Shown here in pieces: positions 35,532 through 45,814 of a stretch of 64,000 bases of DNA (the stretch's first letter is position 1; every line of letters starts with the position of its first letter). The notes beneath the pieces were generated by a model. That model worked only from the letters and a program-made list of their open reading frames with translations, was not told where the DNA came from and did not search any database. The DNA is taken from the NCBI RefSeq assembly GCF_000375585.1, contig NZ_AQWP01000006.1, forward strand, positions 1 through 64,000, read 5' to 3'. This DNA comes from Sinorhizobium meliloti 4H41 (GTDB taxonomy: Bacteria; Pseudomonadota; Alphaproteobacteria; Rhizobiales; Rhizobiaceae). Position numbers and translations under genes: made by a program.

Positions 35532-35606
35532 CAGATTACAAACGGGTCAAGGTGCTGAGCGCTTCCGGCAGAGGGTGGCGGAACCGCGCACCTCGTTCTG
35601 TCGATC

Positions 35607-35858
35607 TCACATTTCCGTGGGCAGGAAATGGGAAAGCGGCACCTGCAGTGCGCCGGCGACGCGCTTGAGCTTCGCCGGGCTGAACTCCGTGCCGTTCTCG
35701 ATATCGTTGATTTCGACGACGGCAAGGCCGCAGGTGACCGCGAGATCCTCGATGCTGTAGCCGACCGCTTCACGCGCGGCCTTGACGCGAGCGGCGATGT
35801 CGCCGTTGGGCATCGGAGCGGCTTCCTTGTCGCCAATGTTGGAGGGTGAAATAGACAT
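35607..35858 (-). CDS. Small XRE-type helix-turn-helix protein
   Basis: 83 residues. Cro/CI-type HTH at about 20-75 (ARVKAAREAVGYSIEDLA, VEINDIENG). Good ribosome-binding site AGAAGGAGACA. Convergent with exsF. Probably the small regulator recorded in the S. meliloti exs region, but I am not certain of its gene symbol. Target unknown. Confidence 0.8.
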   Translation of the reverse strand: MSISPSNIGDKEAAPMPNGDIAARVKAAREAVGYSIEDLAVTCGLAVVEINDIENGTEFSPAKLKRVAGALQVPLSHFLPTEM

Positions 35859-36729
35859 AAATGTCTCCTTCTCTTGGCATGAAAATTCTTACGAATTTTG
35901 CTGTTGAGTACGGGTCGACACGCGTCACTGCATGCCCCCTGAACCGCAATTCAAGGGAAAAGACATGCAACAGATAAAAGTGCTGCAGCAACCTTTGTGC
36001 GCGTGAGACGCGCGGCGCTGCAGGACGGCGGTAACGTTTTATGTCATCGCTGTAACATGGACAAGCCGAAATCGCTATTGTGCACCGGAAGCGCCAGTCG
36101 GGAACTGGAACGTGATTTCGGCACCGGGGGGTTGCGATGTCCCGATTCGGCGACCGGGCCGAGAATCGCGCTCAATATTGCTGGCGACGAGCAAATGTCC
36201 GGCCGCGATAACGGTCAGGCCTCGTAGATCACAAAAGTTTACTGTATAGCCGGTGGGACCTGTCAGGTACTTCCCAAGCGACAGTTGCAGAAGAAAATCG
36301 CGAATACATTCAAAGGGTCGCACGTCGCGGCTGCATGCTCAGCGATGCCGTTCCGGAAAACGGGTGGGGTCCGACTGTCTCGGAACGGATCAAAATCCAG
36401 TTTTCAGGCGGCGCCGTTGTCCATACATTGAGCGGTATGGGGATTTCTAATTTAGCTCTATTTCAGATTTTTAACGGTCTATTTGCTTCGTACCGACTGT
36501 TGCTCGGCACTGAATCTCCACTTGTCGGACCGCCGCCGCCGAGCATGAAAAGGGGCGCCGCTGCCATACGGCACTCGCCCTGGCCGGCAGATTGTTCAAG
36601 CCACACAGGCGACCGTAAACACAACGTCCCGGATCTGTCCGGTCACGCTTTTCGCGGGCCCAATGGCCGCGCGTACCGACCGTCGGATTAGATGGGGATG
36701 CCGTGTGCGCCGAGGGGAAGGAATTGGAG
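35859..36729. other. 871-bp gap between the XRE gene and exsE
   Basis: Contains an AT-rich start (35870-35905), the promoter region of the XRE gene, one intergenic repeat copy (35963-36023) and about 650 bp with no recognisable gene. An open frame at 36335-36691 has no ribosome-binding site, unremarkable composition and no recognisable domain, so I do not call it. Nothing else stands out. Confidence 0.5.
35963..36023 (-). repeat. Sinorhizobium intergenic palindromic repeat, partial copy
   Basis: Resembles, in inverse orientation, the element at 58701-58802: AAAGTGCTGCAGC, then ACCTTTG, then a GCGCGT-GAG-ACGCGC stem and a closing GCTGCAG. The outer CTGCAG pair and inner stem can form a hairpin. 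Confidence 0.6.
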
Positions 36730-38550
36730 ATGAAGAACCAAGCCGGCAATGAGACTCAGGCCCGAACGCCCACCGCCCCACCCGAAGGCAGCAGTATCTG
36801 GCAGCAGTTCGAGATGATGCGGCACGCCTTCGTCGACTCGCCGGTTTTGAAGCCTATCCTGTGGCTCGCGGCCGGCAGCTTCACCATAATCATCGCCACC
36901 GCCATCGGGCAGATCGTTCTCAATCGCTGGTACCGGCCCTTCTTCGACGCGATCGAGCGGCGTGATCTCAACAGCTTCTTCTATCAGCTCATGCTGTTCG
37001 TCCTCCTCGCCGGCGTGCTCCTGGTGTTCAACGTCGCCCAGCAATGGCTCAATCAGATGGTGCGCTTGAAGCTGCGCGAAGGGTTGACATTGGACTTGAT
37101 CGGCCAGTGGATGCGGCCGCGACGTGCCTTCCGGCTGGCCAATGCCGGCACGATCGGCGTGAACCCGGATCAGCGCATGCAGGAGGATGCCGGACACCTT
37201 GCCGATCTCACGACCAGCCTCGGATTCGGGCTTTTGCAATCGTCGATCTTGCTTATTTCGTTCGTCGGCGTCCTCTGGTCCCTTTCAGCAGGCTTTGCCT
37301 TCCAGATCGGCGAACGATCGCTGGAAATTCCGGGCTACATGGTGTGGGCTGCAATCCTCTACGCCGGCTCCGCGTCGTGGCTGAGCTGGCTCGTTGGTCG
37401 CCGGCTGATCGTTCTGAACGGCGAGCGCTACGCCCGCGAGGCCGATCTTCGCTTCTCGATGATGCACGCCAATGAGCATATCGACGGCATCTCGCTTGCG
37501 GGCGGCGAGGCTGGAGAGCGACGGCGTCTGCAACTCGACCTCTCATCCGTGCTCGATGCCACGCGCAACATATTCCGAGCCGAAATCAATCTTGCCTGGG
37601 TTCAGGACGGCTATGGCTGGGTCACTGTCGTCGCGCCCATTCTGGTTGCGGCGCCCGTCTATTTCGCGGGGAACATCAGCTTCGGCGGCCTTATGATGGC
37701 GGTGGGGGCGTTCAATCAGGTGCATTCGTCGCTGAAATGGTTCGTCGCCAATGTGAGCGCGATAACGGACTGGCGGGCAACGCTGCTGCGCGTTGCCGCC
37801 TTCCGCCGCGCGCTGATCACCGCGGACACGCTCCATGGCGATGAACAGCGTATCGACTTCGTCGAGAACGACAGTGCCACCATGACGTTCGAGAACCTGG
37901 AGGTGGTCTCCCGCTCGGGGCGAACCAGGCTGGAAGAGCCTCGTATCGAGATCGCCCCTGGTCAACGGGTCAACATCATCGGCGATCCGCGTGCCGGGAA
38001 GACGCTGGTCTTTCGGGCGCTCGCCGGGCTCTGGCCCTGGGGAAGCGGTCGCGTGGGAATGCCTGCCGGCGAAACCGTGGCCTTCATCCCTCGCGCGCCT
38101 TATTTCCCCCGCGGCCGGCTGCGCGACGCCCTTGCCTATCCGCACGCAGACAGTTTCCCCGACAAAGTGCTCGTGACTGCGCTTTCGAAGGTCGGGCTCG
38201 ACCACCTTGCGACTTCGCTCGATCGCGAGGCCCGTTGGGAACGCGAACTCGGCGACGACGAGCAGCGCCTCCTGGCCTTCGCCCGGCTTCTCGTGCAGAA
38301 ACCCCGCTGGGTCGTCATCGACGAAGCGCTGGAGACCATGGACGCCGATGCCCTGAAACGGGCCCTTTCGATCTTCGAGGCCGACCTGCGGGAGACCGCG
38401 GTAATCAAGATCGGCCGAACGCCGCGGAACGGAGTGCAGTTCTCTCGCGTGATCCATCTCGTCAAGGACGCCGAAGGTCCCGCCCTGAAACCGGTTCGCC
38501 TCGGCGGAGGCGTTTCGGGCCTGGAGGTGGCCGCACGCGGTGCGCCTTGA
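36730..38550 (+). CDS. exsE: ABC exporter with SbmA/YddA-type membrane domain, ExsE
   Basis: 606 residues: membrane domain (about 1-350) of the ABC_membrane_2 or SbmA/BacA-related kind with about six helices, then one nucleotide-binding domain. Walker A is GDPRAGKT, Walker B VVIDEALETMD. The usual LSGGQ signature is changed to LGDDEQ, as in the YddA subfamily. ATG at 36730 preferred (AAGGA upstream); a GTG at 36703 is possible. Substrate unknown; possibly a lipid or peptide. Convergent with the queuosine genes. Confidence 0.85.
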   Translation: MKNQAGNETQARTPTAPPEGSSIWQQFEMMRHAFVDSPVLKPILWLAAGSFTIIIATAIGQIVLNRWYRPFFDAIERRDLNSFFYQLMLFVLLAGVLLVFNVAQQWLNQMVRLKLREGLTLDLIGQWMRPRRAFRLANAGTIGVNPDQRMQEDAGHLADLTTSLGFGLLQSSILLISFVGVLWSLSAGFAFQIGERSLEIPGYMVWAAILYAGSASWLSWLVGRRLIVLNGERYAREADLRFSMMHANEHIDGISLAGGEAGERRRLQLDLSSVLDATRNIFRAEINLAWVQDGYGWVTVVAPILVAAPVYFAGNISFGGLMMAVGAFNQVHSSLKWFVANVSAITDWRATLLRVAAFRRALITADTLHGDEQRIDFVENDSATMTFENLEVVSRSGRTRLEEPRIEIAPGQRVNIIGDPRAGKTLVFRALAGLWPWGSGRVGMPAGETVAFIPRAPYFPRGRLRDALAYPHADSFPDKVLVTALSKVGLDHLATSLDREARWERELGDDEQRLLAFARLLVQKPRWVVIDEALETMDADALKRALSIFEADLRETAVIKIGRTPRNGVQFSRVIHLVKDAEGPALKPVRLGGGVSGLEVAARGAP

Positions 38551-38596
38551 ATTCGGATCAGCGTGCTGCGGCCTGACGAGACACGTGACTGCTGCT

Positions 38597-39334
38597 TCAA
38601 ACGCCCCGCCTGTTGCCCCAGATGAGGACATGCAGTTGCGGCAGGACCCGCGCACCGAACCACCGGTCTGCAACGACCCTGTCGACCAACCAGCGCATAC
38701 GCTCCATCACGCCGTCGATATCGATCGGCGCGTCCGCCTGGTCTGCGGGCGGCGGCGTATGATTGCCGGGCTGCAGATAGACGGGCAGATCCGGCTGGCG
38801 GGCGGCGGCGGCCCTCGCATAGGCATAATCCGTCTCGTCGAAGACCACGAACTTCAACACCGTCTGCGGCTTGCTCCCGGCACTGCGGCGACAGTCGTCC
38901 AAGGCTTCCCAGTCGGTCTCCATCCCGCTCGAGGGCGGCTTGGGACTGAGCACCAGAACGTCGAGAGCGGCGAACCAGTCGCGGGCAACCGAACCTTGCG
39001 TTTCCAGGGCAAATCGATAGCCCTTTTCATGCCCGCGGGCGATCAGATCGCCGAACGGCTGAATTGCCGGGTTGCCGCCCGATAGCGAAACCATCACAGC
39101 TTCTCCGCCCGAAAGCCGAACGATCTCCTGCCAGACCTCCTCGGTCGACATCTTTTGCCATTCATGCCGGTAGCTGCTGTCGACGGCATGGAGGCTGTCG
39201 CACCAGGAACAACGGAAATCGCAGCCGCCGCTTCTGACGAATACCGTCGGCAGGCCGATCAGCACCCCCTCCCCCTGGATCGTCGGTCCGAAGATCTCGC
39301 TGACGCGGATTTCGTCGGATCGGGTGTGCATCAT
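38597..39334 (-). CDS. queE: 7-carboxy-7-deazaguanine synthase QueE (ExsD)
   Basis: 245 residues. Radical SAM enzyme with the cluster motif CDFRCSWC (CX3CX2C) at about residues 38-45, preceded by GPTIQGEG. Converts 6-carboxytetrahydropterin to 7-carboxy-7-deazaguanine in preQ0/queuosine synthesis. The ATG at 39334 overlaps the queD stop as ATGA. Known in S. meliloti as exsD. Confidence 0.93.
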   Translation of the reverse strand: MMHTRSDEIRVSEIFGPTIQGEGVLIGLPTVFVRSGGCDFRCSWCDSLHAVDSSYRHEWQKMSTEEVWQEIVRLSGGEAVMVSLSGGNPAIQPFGDLIARGHEKGYRFALETQGSVARDWFAALDVLVLSPKPPSSGMETDWEALDDCRRSAGSKPQTVLKFVVFDETDYAYARAAAARQPDLPVYLQPGNHTPPPADQADAPIDIDGVMERMRWLVDRVVADRWFGARVLPQLHVLIWGNRRGV

Positions 39335-39690
39335 GGGCGATACTCCGCCCAGGTCTTCGCCGTCTCGCTGACGCGAACGGCCGTCGTCTCGGGTAGCCGG
39401 GCTCTGCACCATTCGTAGAAATGCTGCGCCAGGCATTCCGCAGTCACCCGATCGTGCCCGAGCACGTCGTTCAGATGGCGGTGGTCGAAGCACTCGTCGA
39501 TATATTGCTTCAGCGGTGCGAGCTCGTGATAGTCGCGAACGAATCCATGCTCGTTCAGCCTTTCGCCGGAAAGCTCGACCTCGACGATGTAGTTGTGCCC
39601 ATGCAGTCGGGCGCATTGATGCTCGGCCGGAAGGCTCTTCAGCTGGTGCGAGGCGGAGAAATGGAATTCCTTGGTGATGCGGAACATCAT
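39331..39690 (-). CDS. queD: 6-carboxytetrahydropterin synthase QueD (ExsC)
   Basis: 119 residues of the PTPS/QueD family. Zinc ligands in FSASHQL and LHGHNY; catalytic Cys in HQCARLHGH. Makes 6-carboxytetrahydropterin from dihydroneopterin triphosphate. The start at 39690 overlaps the queC stop as ATGA. Called exsC in S. meliloti. Confidence 0.93.
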   Translation of the reverse strand: MMFRITKEFHFSASHQLKSLPAEHQCARLHGHNYIVEVELSGERLNEHGFVRDYHELAPLKQYIDECFDHRHLNDVLGHDRVTAECLAQHFYEWCRARLPETTAVRVSETAKTWAEYRP

Positions 39691-40397
39691 TTCACCTCTT
39701 CGGCAACGAAGGAGCCGGTCGCCGCGACCCAGAAAACCGGATCGTCGTACTCCGTCGGATCAGGGACACCCGCGAGGTGAAAGGCTTCGCGCCGCTCGAC
39801 ACAGGTGCCGCAGCGCCCGCAATGGTGGGCGCCGCCCTTGTAGCAGGACCATGTCTCGGCAAAGGGCGTGCCGTGCCTGGCTCCGTCCGCGACGATGTCG
39901 GCCTTGGCGACGTTCACATAGGGCGCATAGAGCGCAACATCCGCATATCCGTCGAGCGCGCGGTTCTGCATCGCCTGGAAAGCGTCGATGAAACCCGGCC
40001 GGCAATCGGGATAGATGAAGTGGTCGCCGCCATGCACGGCGGTCGCGACTGCATCCGCCTTGCGGGCTGCAGCGACGCCGAAGGCGATGGCAAGCATGAT
40101 GGCGTTGCGGTTCGGCACCACCGTCGCCTTCATCGTCTCTTCGGCATAGTGCCCGTCCGGCACGTCCAAATCGTCGGTCAGCGCCGATCCGGTGAGATGG
40201 CGGCCGATCTCGCGGATGTCGATGATCTGGTGCGGGACGCCGAGGCGCATGGCGCAGGCGGCGGCGAAATCCAGTTCCTTGCGGTGCCGTTGGCCGTAAT
40301 CGAACGACAGGAGGCCGGAAAGCTCCTGTTCAGCCGCGACCTTGTGCGCAAGCGAAACGGAATCCAATCCGCCGGAGCAGATTACAATTGTCTTCAT
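39687..40397 (-). CDS. queC: 7-cyano-7-deazaguanine synthase QueC (ExsB)
   Basis: 236 residues. ATP-pyrophosphatase motif SGGLDS at 8-13 and a C-terminal zinc-binding set C-X8-C-X2-C-X2-C in [15 protein letters not shown]. Makes preQ0. First gene of the coupled queC-queD-queE operon. Historically named exsB and reported as a negative effector of exo expression, which today is best seen as indirect. Confidence 0.94.
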   Translation of the reverse strand: MKTIVICSGGLDSVSLAHKVAAEQELSGLLSFDYGQRHRKELDFAAACAMRLGVPHQIIDIREIGRHLTGSALTDDLDVPDGHYAEETMKATVVPNRNAIMLAIAFGVAAARKADAVATAVHGGDHFIYPDCRPGFIDAFQAMQNRALDGYADVALYAPYVNVAKADIVADGARHGTPFAETWSCYKGGAHHCGRCGTCVERREAFHLAGVPDPTEYDDPVFWVAATGSFVAEEVK

Positions 40398-40797
40398 GAC
40401 AGGTGTCCTTGTTTTGACCGGGTAGGCTGCGACCGGAGTTCTACTGCGCGCCTTCTAGGCCATAGAGGACGGTTTGTGAATGGCCGACCGGTATGGAAGG
40501 AACGGATTGTCCAACGGACAGAGCCACAGGGCTCCCCCCGGGAGCAAGCACTGTCAGTTTGTTGAAAAGGGTTGCCCGAAAACCAAGGGCACAAAACGAA
40601 CCGCATGCCAGCCCGGTTCCATTCGCAAGCGCCGCTCGGACCTATGCACGCGCCGAACGGACAAAGGTCCGATCGGCTTCCAGACTATGTGCCGGCATCC
40701 CTTCGGTCCGAAGTCCCAGCCCGGAACACGTTACGCGGGTTTGGGTTGGTAGGCAGGTTGCAGCCTCAAGGACATCAACGTCAGGAAAGGAACTCCA
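40398..40797. other. 400-bp divergent gap between queC and the Gly/Ser-rich genes
   Basis: Holds the start regions of both transcription units. I found no convincing preQ1 riboswitch fold by eye, and no clear -35/-10 pair. Nothing else is recognisable. Confidence 0.4.
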
Positions 40798-41337
40798 ATG
40801 CGGTATTTCATCAGGACGGCCCTCGCGGCGGGCCTTCTCGCGGGCACCACCCTCGGCGCGTTCGCGCAGTCGAGTACAACGATCGGCACCGGCGGCACCA
40901 GCGCCGGCGGCGGGACCTCAAGCAGCACCGTCGGAACGGGCGGAAGCTCGGCTGGTGGCGGTTGCGATCCGAACACCAGTGATTGCCAGTCCGGCTCTGC
41001 ATCGACACTGGGAACGGGCGGATCTTCGGCCGGCGGCGGTACGTCAAGCAGCTCGGTCGGAACGGGCGGATCGGCCGCCGGCTCGGGTAGCGCCGGCTCC
41101 GCTTCGACCCTTGGCACCGGCGGCTCGTCCGCGGGCGGCGGAAGCTCCAGCAGTTCCGTTGGAACCGGTGGTTCAGCCGCCGGCTCGGGTGGCGGAACAT
41201 CGGATGAGACCACCGGCAGTGTCCAGGGCGATGAAAACAGCGCCCGCGACGCCGCCCAGGATGATGAGAGCAACAAGAATTGTCCTCCTGGCCTCGCCAA
41301 GCAGGACGCCTCAAAGGGCAACAAACCGTCCTGCTGA
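40798..41337 (+). CDS. Secreted Gly/Ser-rich repeat protein, first of three
   Basis: 179 residues. Signal peptide about 1-23 (cleavage after GAFA). About 110 residues then consist of three repeat units of about 30 residues, each made of GTGGSSAGGG-type and SSSSVGTGGSAAG-type halves. The tail has CPPGLAKQDASKGNKPSC, recalling the CPPGLAKK motif at the end of some proteobacterial exported proteins. Two Cys pairs. No function recognised; a structural or surface role is a guess. GGAAAGGAAC lies before the ATG. Confidence 0.75.
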   Translation: MRYFIRTALAAGLLAGTTLGAFAQSSTTIGTGGTSAGGGTSSSTVGTGGSSAGGGCDPNTSDCQSGSASTLGTGGSSAGGGTSSSSVGTGGSAAGSGSAGSASTLGTGGSSAGGGSSSSSVGTGGSAAGSGGGTSDETTGSVQGDENSARDAAQDDESNKNCPPGLAKQDASKGNKPSC

Positions 41338-41401
41338 CGTCAACTCGGCTGGCTTCGGAGCGCCCTCCGAAGCCAGCGTTCTTCAAAAAGGAGGAGCTCC
41401 G

Positions 41402-41779
41402 ATGACCTCCAGTTCATTTTTAATCCCGGTTGTCACGGCACTGTTCGCGGCTGCTATGGCCGCCCCGGACCATGCCGTGGCGAAAGAGATCAAACTCGAC
41501 GACGGTTCGACATGCATGGTCATCGAACATGAACAGTCCGAAGGGGGCAGCGTTTCGTCGTCGGTCACAGCCGGTTCTGGCAGCGTATCCTCGTCCACGA
41601 CGGTTGGCGGCGGCACAGCAGCGAGCGGTGGGTCTGCCAGCAGCAGTTCCGCATCCTCGGCGACGAGCGGATCCTCCGGCGGAGAGAGCTTTGCGACCGC
41701 GAGCGTGACCCGCCCCGATGGCACCACCATTACGCGCCGGTCGGATGGAACCTGCGCAATCCTCCAGCCGAAAAGATGA
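41402..41779 (+). CDS. Secreted Gly/Ser-rich protein, second of three
   Basis: 125 residues. Signal peptide about 1-27 (cleavage after HAVA). A Ser/Gly/Ala-rich centre lies between an N-terminal DDGSTCMV segment and a C-terminal RPDGTTITRRSDGTCAI segment, each with one Cys that could pair. Strong GGAGGAGC ribosome-binding site. Ends where the third gene's leader begins. Function unknown. Confidence 0.72.
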   Translation: MTSSSFLIPVVTALFAAAMAAPDHAVAKEIKLDDGSTCMVIEHEQSEGGSVSSSVTAGSGSVSSSTTVGGGTAASGGSASSSSASSATSGSSGGESFATASVTRPDGTTITRRSDGTCAILQPKR

Positions 41780-41790
41780 AAGGAGCTGTG

Positions 41791-42237
41791 ATGCTTCGAA
41801 GAACGATACTCGCAATTTCCGTCATGATGTCGGCATCGGCTGCCTTCGTACCAGCGCACGCTCAGGACTGCGATGTGGCCGGAACTGTGGGATCTGGCGG
41901 AAGTGCCGCGGCCGGAGGCACCTCAGCCAGCACGTCGGGAACGGCCGGCACATGCAGAACCGATGACGGAACGACATCGTCGATCGGCGTCGGCGGAAGC
42001 GCAGCAACCTCGCAAGGAAAGGCAAAGAGCCAGACGAAGGTAAACGAGAATCCCTCCCAGCTGCAGGGCCAGTCCAAGGCTCAGGCCATGGACAAAGGAA
42101 CGTTCAGCAAGTCACAGACCAAGACCAAGGTTACGGACGACGGACTGCAGAGCCGGACGAAGACCATGTCCCATGTTCCGGGCGAGAAGCCGACCAAAAG
42201 CACGACGAATACGTTGATTCCGTTGCCGCAAGAGTGA
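41791..42237 (+). CDS. Secreted Gly/Ser/Thr-rich protein, third of three
   Basis: 148 residues from the ATG at 41791, which has AAAGGAGCTGTG before it; an ATG at 41776 overlaps the previous stop. Signal peptide about 1-24 (cleavage after AHA). Contains VGSGGSAAAGGTSAS like its neighbours, then a Lys/Gln/Thr-rich tail with repeated KSQTKTKV-type segments. Function unknown. Forms a likely operon with the two preceding genes. Confidence 0.72.
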   Translation: MLRRTILAISVMMSASAAFVPAHAQDCDVAGTVGSGGSAAAGGTSASTSGTAGTCRTDDGTTSSIGVGGSAATSQGKAKSQTKVNENPSQLQGQSKAQAMDKGTFSKSQTKTKVTDDGLQSRTKTMSHVPGEKPTKSTTNTLIPLPQE

Positions 42238-42331
42238 CTGCGGCATTCGGACCTCAGGCAGGCCCAAGACCTTGTAACTCGTTGAAATTTGGCGCGGCCC
42301 TGCCCGCCTGGCCGTGCGCCTGTCTACACGA

Positions 42332-42371
42332 CCGGTCGATCGCCGCATCTTTGCTCACAGCGGTCGACCGG
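42332..42371. terminator. Hairpin between the Gly/Ser-rich operon and exsA
   Basis: CCGGTCGA (42332-42339) and TCGACCGG (42364-42371) arms with an inner GCCGC/GCGG pairing. Lies between convergent genes. Confidence 0.5.
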
Positions 42372-42392
42372 CCGTTTGCCCGGGCTTGTGCC

Positions 42393-44207
42393 TCATCCCT
42401 CGCTGAGAATGAGCCCCTTCGTCAGCTCCAGCGCCTGTCTTTCGAAGAGACTGCGATAGATGCCGCCCTTCACGCGGATGAGTGCCCCGTGATCGCCTTC
42501 TTCCGCAATGCGGCCCCGATCGAAGACCAGCAGCCGGTCCAGCGCACGCACCGTGGAAAGCCGGTGTGCGACCACGAGCGTGGTGCGCCCCGTCATCAGT
42601 CGCTCCATCGCCTGCTGGATCAGCACCTCGGACTCCGAATCGAGGCTCGACGTCGCCTCGTCCAGGATGAGGATGGGTGCATCCGCAAGAAAGGCGCGGG
42701 CAATAGCCACCCGCTGGCGCTCGCCGCCTGAGAGCTTCACACCACGTTCGCCGACCAGCGTCCCATAGCCCTTGGGCAAGGCGGCAATGAAGTCATGCGC
42801 GCTGGCAAGCCTTGCCGCCTCCTCGATCTCGCGTTGCGTCGCTCCCGGCCGTGCATAGGCGATATTCTCGGCAAGCGAGCGGTGAAACAGGATCGGCTCC
42901 TGCTGCACGATGGCGATCTGCTGGCGCAGAGACGCCTGGGTGAAGTCGGCGATATTCTGCCCGTCGATGCGGATCTCGCCGGCATTCAGATCATGCAGAC
43001 GCTGGATCAGCTTGATGAACGTCGTCTTGCCGGAACCGGAATGCCCGACGAGACCGACACGCTCGCCGGCCGCGATATTGACCGAGAATCCCTCGTAAAG
43101 GGGTGCGCGATGGGCCCCGTAGTGAAAAGTGACATCGCGGAACTCGATCTCGCCCTCGGTGATGCGGATGGGTTTTGCGCCCGGCCGGTCCTCGACGCCG
43201 AGCGGCTGGCCGTGAATGGCGACGAGCTCCTCCATGTCGTTGATCGACCGCTGCAGGTTGCGGATATGCATCCCCACCTCCCGCAGATAACCCTGCAGGA
43301 TGAAGAACGAGGTGAGCACGAACGTTATGTCGCCTGCGGTCGCCTGCCCTCTCGCCCACAGCAGGAGGGCAAAGCCGATCACGGCCGCGCGCAGGACGAG
43401 CAGCATTGCGCCCTGCGCCGTACCGTTGAGCGTGCCGCGCGACCAGGTACGACGCGTCCGGTTCTCCCATTTGCGGAGAACCTTGGCGAGACGCGCGTCC
43501 TCGCGCCCTTCCGCACCGAAGGCCTTTACGACGGTATTGCAGCTGACCGCATCGGCGAGCGCCCCGCCAAGCCGTGTGTCCCAGCTGTTGGCAAGGCTCG
43601 CCATCGGCGCCACATAGCCGAGCGACAGGGAAACGGTAACGGCGATGAAGGCGATCGAGCCGAGACCGATGATCACACCCATCATCGGCCAGTACCAGGC
43701 CATCAGCGCCGTGGACCCGACCAGCATGACGATAGAAGGGAAAAGCGCGACGAGAAGCGTATCGTTCAAGAGATCGAGCGCCCACATGCCGCGCGTCACC
43801 TTGCGGACCGTGGAACCGGCGAAGCTGTTGGCATGCCAGTCACTGGAGAACCGCTGGATGTGATGAAAGGCGGCAGCGGCGATATCCGACATCATCTTCA
43901 GCGTGAGGCTGACGATACCCATGAAGGTCACATGCCTGAGGATGATGGCTCCGAACGACAGGGCCATCAACATCATGAAGGCCGCCATCGCCGCGTTCCA
44001 GGCAACCTCGTCGCTCGCGGCACCTGAAATCACCGCGTCGACCAGCCGGCCGGAGTAGAGCGGCGTAAGCACATCGGCGAGCGTCGAAAGCAGCACGGTT
44101 GACAGTAGAGCCGCGAGCCGCACCGGCTGCTTCTTCCAATGGGCCCAGGAGAATCGAAAAACGCTACGGAAGGCGCGGTTGCGCGCCGTGAAACGAGTAA
44201 ATGCCAT
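42393..44207 (-). CDS. exsA: MsbA-like ABC exporter ExsA
   Basis: 604 residues: a six-helix exporter domain (about 1-330) fused to a nucleotide-binding domain. Walker A GHSGSGKTT, signature LSGGERQRVAIARAF, Walker B ILILDEATSSLD. Related to MsbA and NdvA-type exporters. In S. meliloti exsA is the homologue next to exoB; a role in lipid or polysaccharide export is suggested but not shown. Convergent with the Gly/Ser-rich operon and divergent from exoB. Confidence 0.9.
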   Translation of the reverse strand: MAFTRFTARNRAFRSVFRFSWAHWKKQPVRLAALLSTVLLSTLADVLTPLYSGRLVDAVISGAASDEVAWNAAMAAFMMLMALSFGAIILRHVTFMGIVSLTLKMMSDIAAAAFHHIQRFSSDWHANSFAGSTVRKVTRGMWALDLLNDTLLVALFPSIVMLVGSTALMAWYWPMMGVIIGLGSIAFIAVTVSLSLGYVAPMASLANSWDTRLGGALADAVSCNTVVKAFGAEGREDARLAKVLRKWENRTRRTWSRGTLNGTAQGAMLLVLRAAVIGFALLLWARGQATAGDITFVLTSFFILQGYLREVGMHIRNLQRSINDMEELVAIHGQPLGVEDRPGAKPIRITEGEIEFRDVTFHYGAHRAPLYEGFSVNIAAGERVGLVGHSGSGKTTFIKLIQRLHDLNAGEIRIDGQNIADFTQASLRQQIAIVQQEPILFHRSLAENIAYARPGATQREIEEAARLASAHDFIAALPKGYGTLVGERGVKLSGGERQRVAIARAFLADAPILILDEATSSLDSESEVLIQQAMERLMTGRTTLVVAHRLSTVRALDRLLVFDRGRIAEEGDHGALIRVKGGIYRSLFERQALELTKGLILSEG

Positions 44208-44739
44208 AGGTGTTGCCCGGTGACGAGCGCACCGGCCTCAATATTTCGAAAGCATGAAAATGCCGTTGGGGAAAGGGTCAGAACGGCATCAGCGGATCGC
44301 CGGCTTCTAAGAAGAAGCGGTGGGGCGATGACAATTCCTGCCTGCTGCGAAGAAGCGCGGACGCTTGCGTCACAGGGTCAGGATCGTGGATCCGCCCCGT
44401 AGGGAGAAGAAAATGCCTGCATCGTAACCTCCCTAATCTGATTGCCGGAGGACCGCTTATAGTTGAGGACGCGGCGCACGCCAAGCGCCTATATTGTATT
44501 TTCCTGCAAGCAGAGCCGGCGTGCTGCAAGTTTGCAACAGTCTGCCGGATCACGGCGCGACATGCGGCCATAGCCTGCGGCATCCGGAATCGAACGTCGG
44601 TTCAGTCCGCGGTTCCCGCCGCGAAGCTGTTGAAAATGCCGCGATTTTGCAGAACCTTCATAATGTGTTGGAAATTTCGCCGCTATTCATTGCAAAGCCT
44701 GCCCTGTCGAATTTCAGAAATCATCCTCAGAGGTTGCCC
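44208..44739. other. 532-bp divergent gap between exsA and exoB
   Basis: Carries the control regions of both genes. No clear sigma70 pair or operator stood out. A GTTCC/AACG pair around 44590-44610 resembles an inverted EcfG promoter but with a 15-bp spacer. No gene is supported here. Confidence 0.4.
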
Positions 44740-45726
<987 letters not shown>

Positions 45727-45814
45727 TCTTCCCGACCAGCGACCGTGGCTGCCGGAAACGATGGGGGCAGCCCGGTCTTCCAGGTAAGCCGTTCGGGCTT
45801 TTCCTGGAGCTGCT

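Noticed and set aside
36335..36691. 118-codon frame upstream of exsE
   Set aside because: No ribosome-binding site, no recognisable domain, ordinary sequence. Left as non-coding.
40398..40797. preQ1 riboswitch upstream of queC
   Set aside because: No recognisable preQ1 class fold by eye; a covariance-model search would be decisive.
40870..41200. Short repeats as a possible CRISPR array
   Set aside because: The repeats are in frame, encode Gly/Ser-rich units and have no unique spacers of constant length.
44588..44612. AACG-N15-GTTCC (minus-strand EcfG-like pair) between exsA and exoB
   Set aside because: Spacer of 15 bp is outside the 16-17 bp rule.
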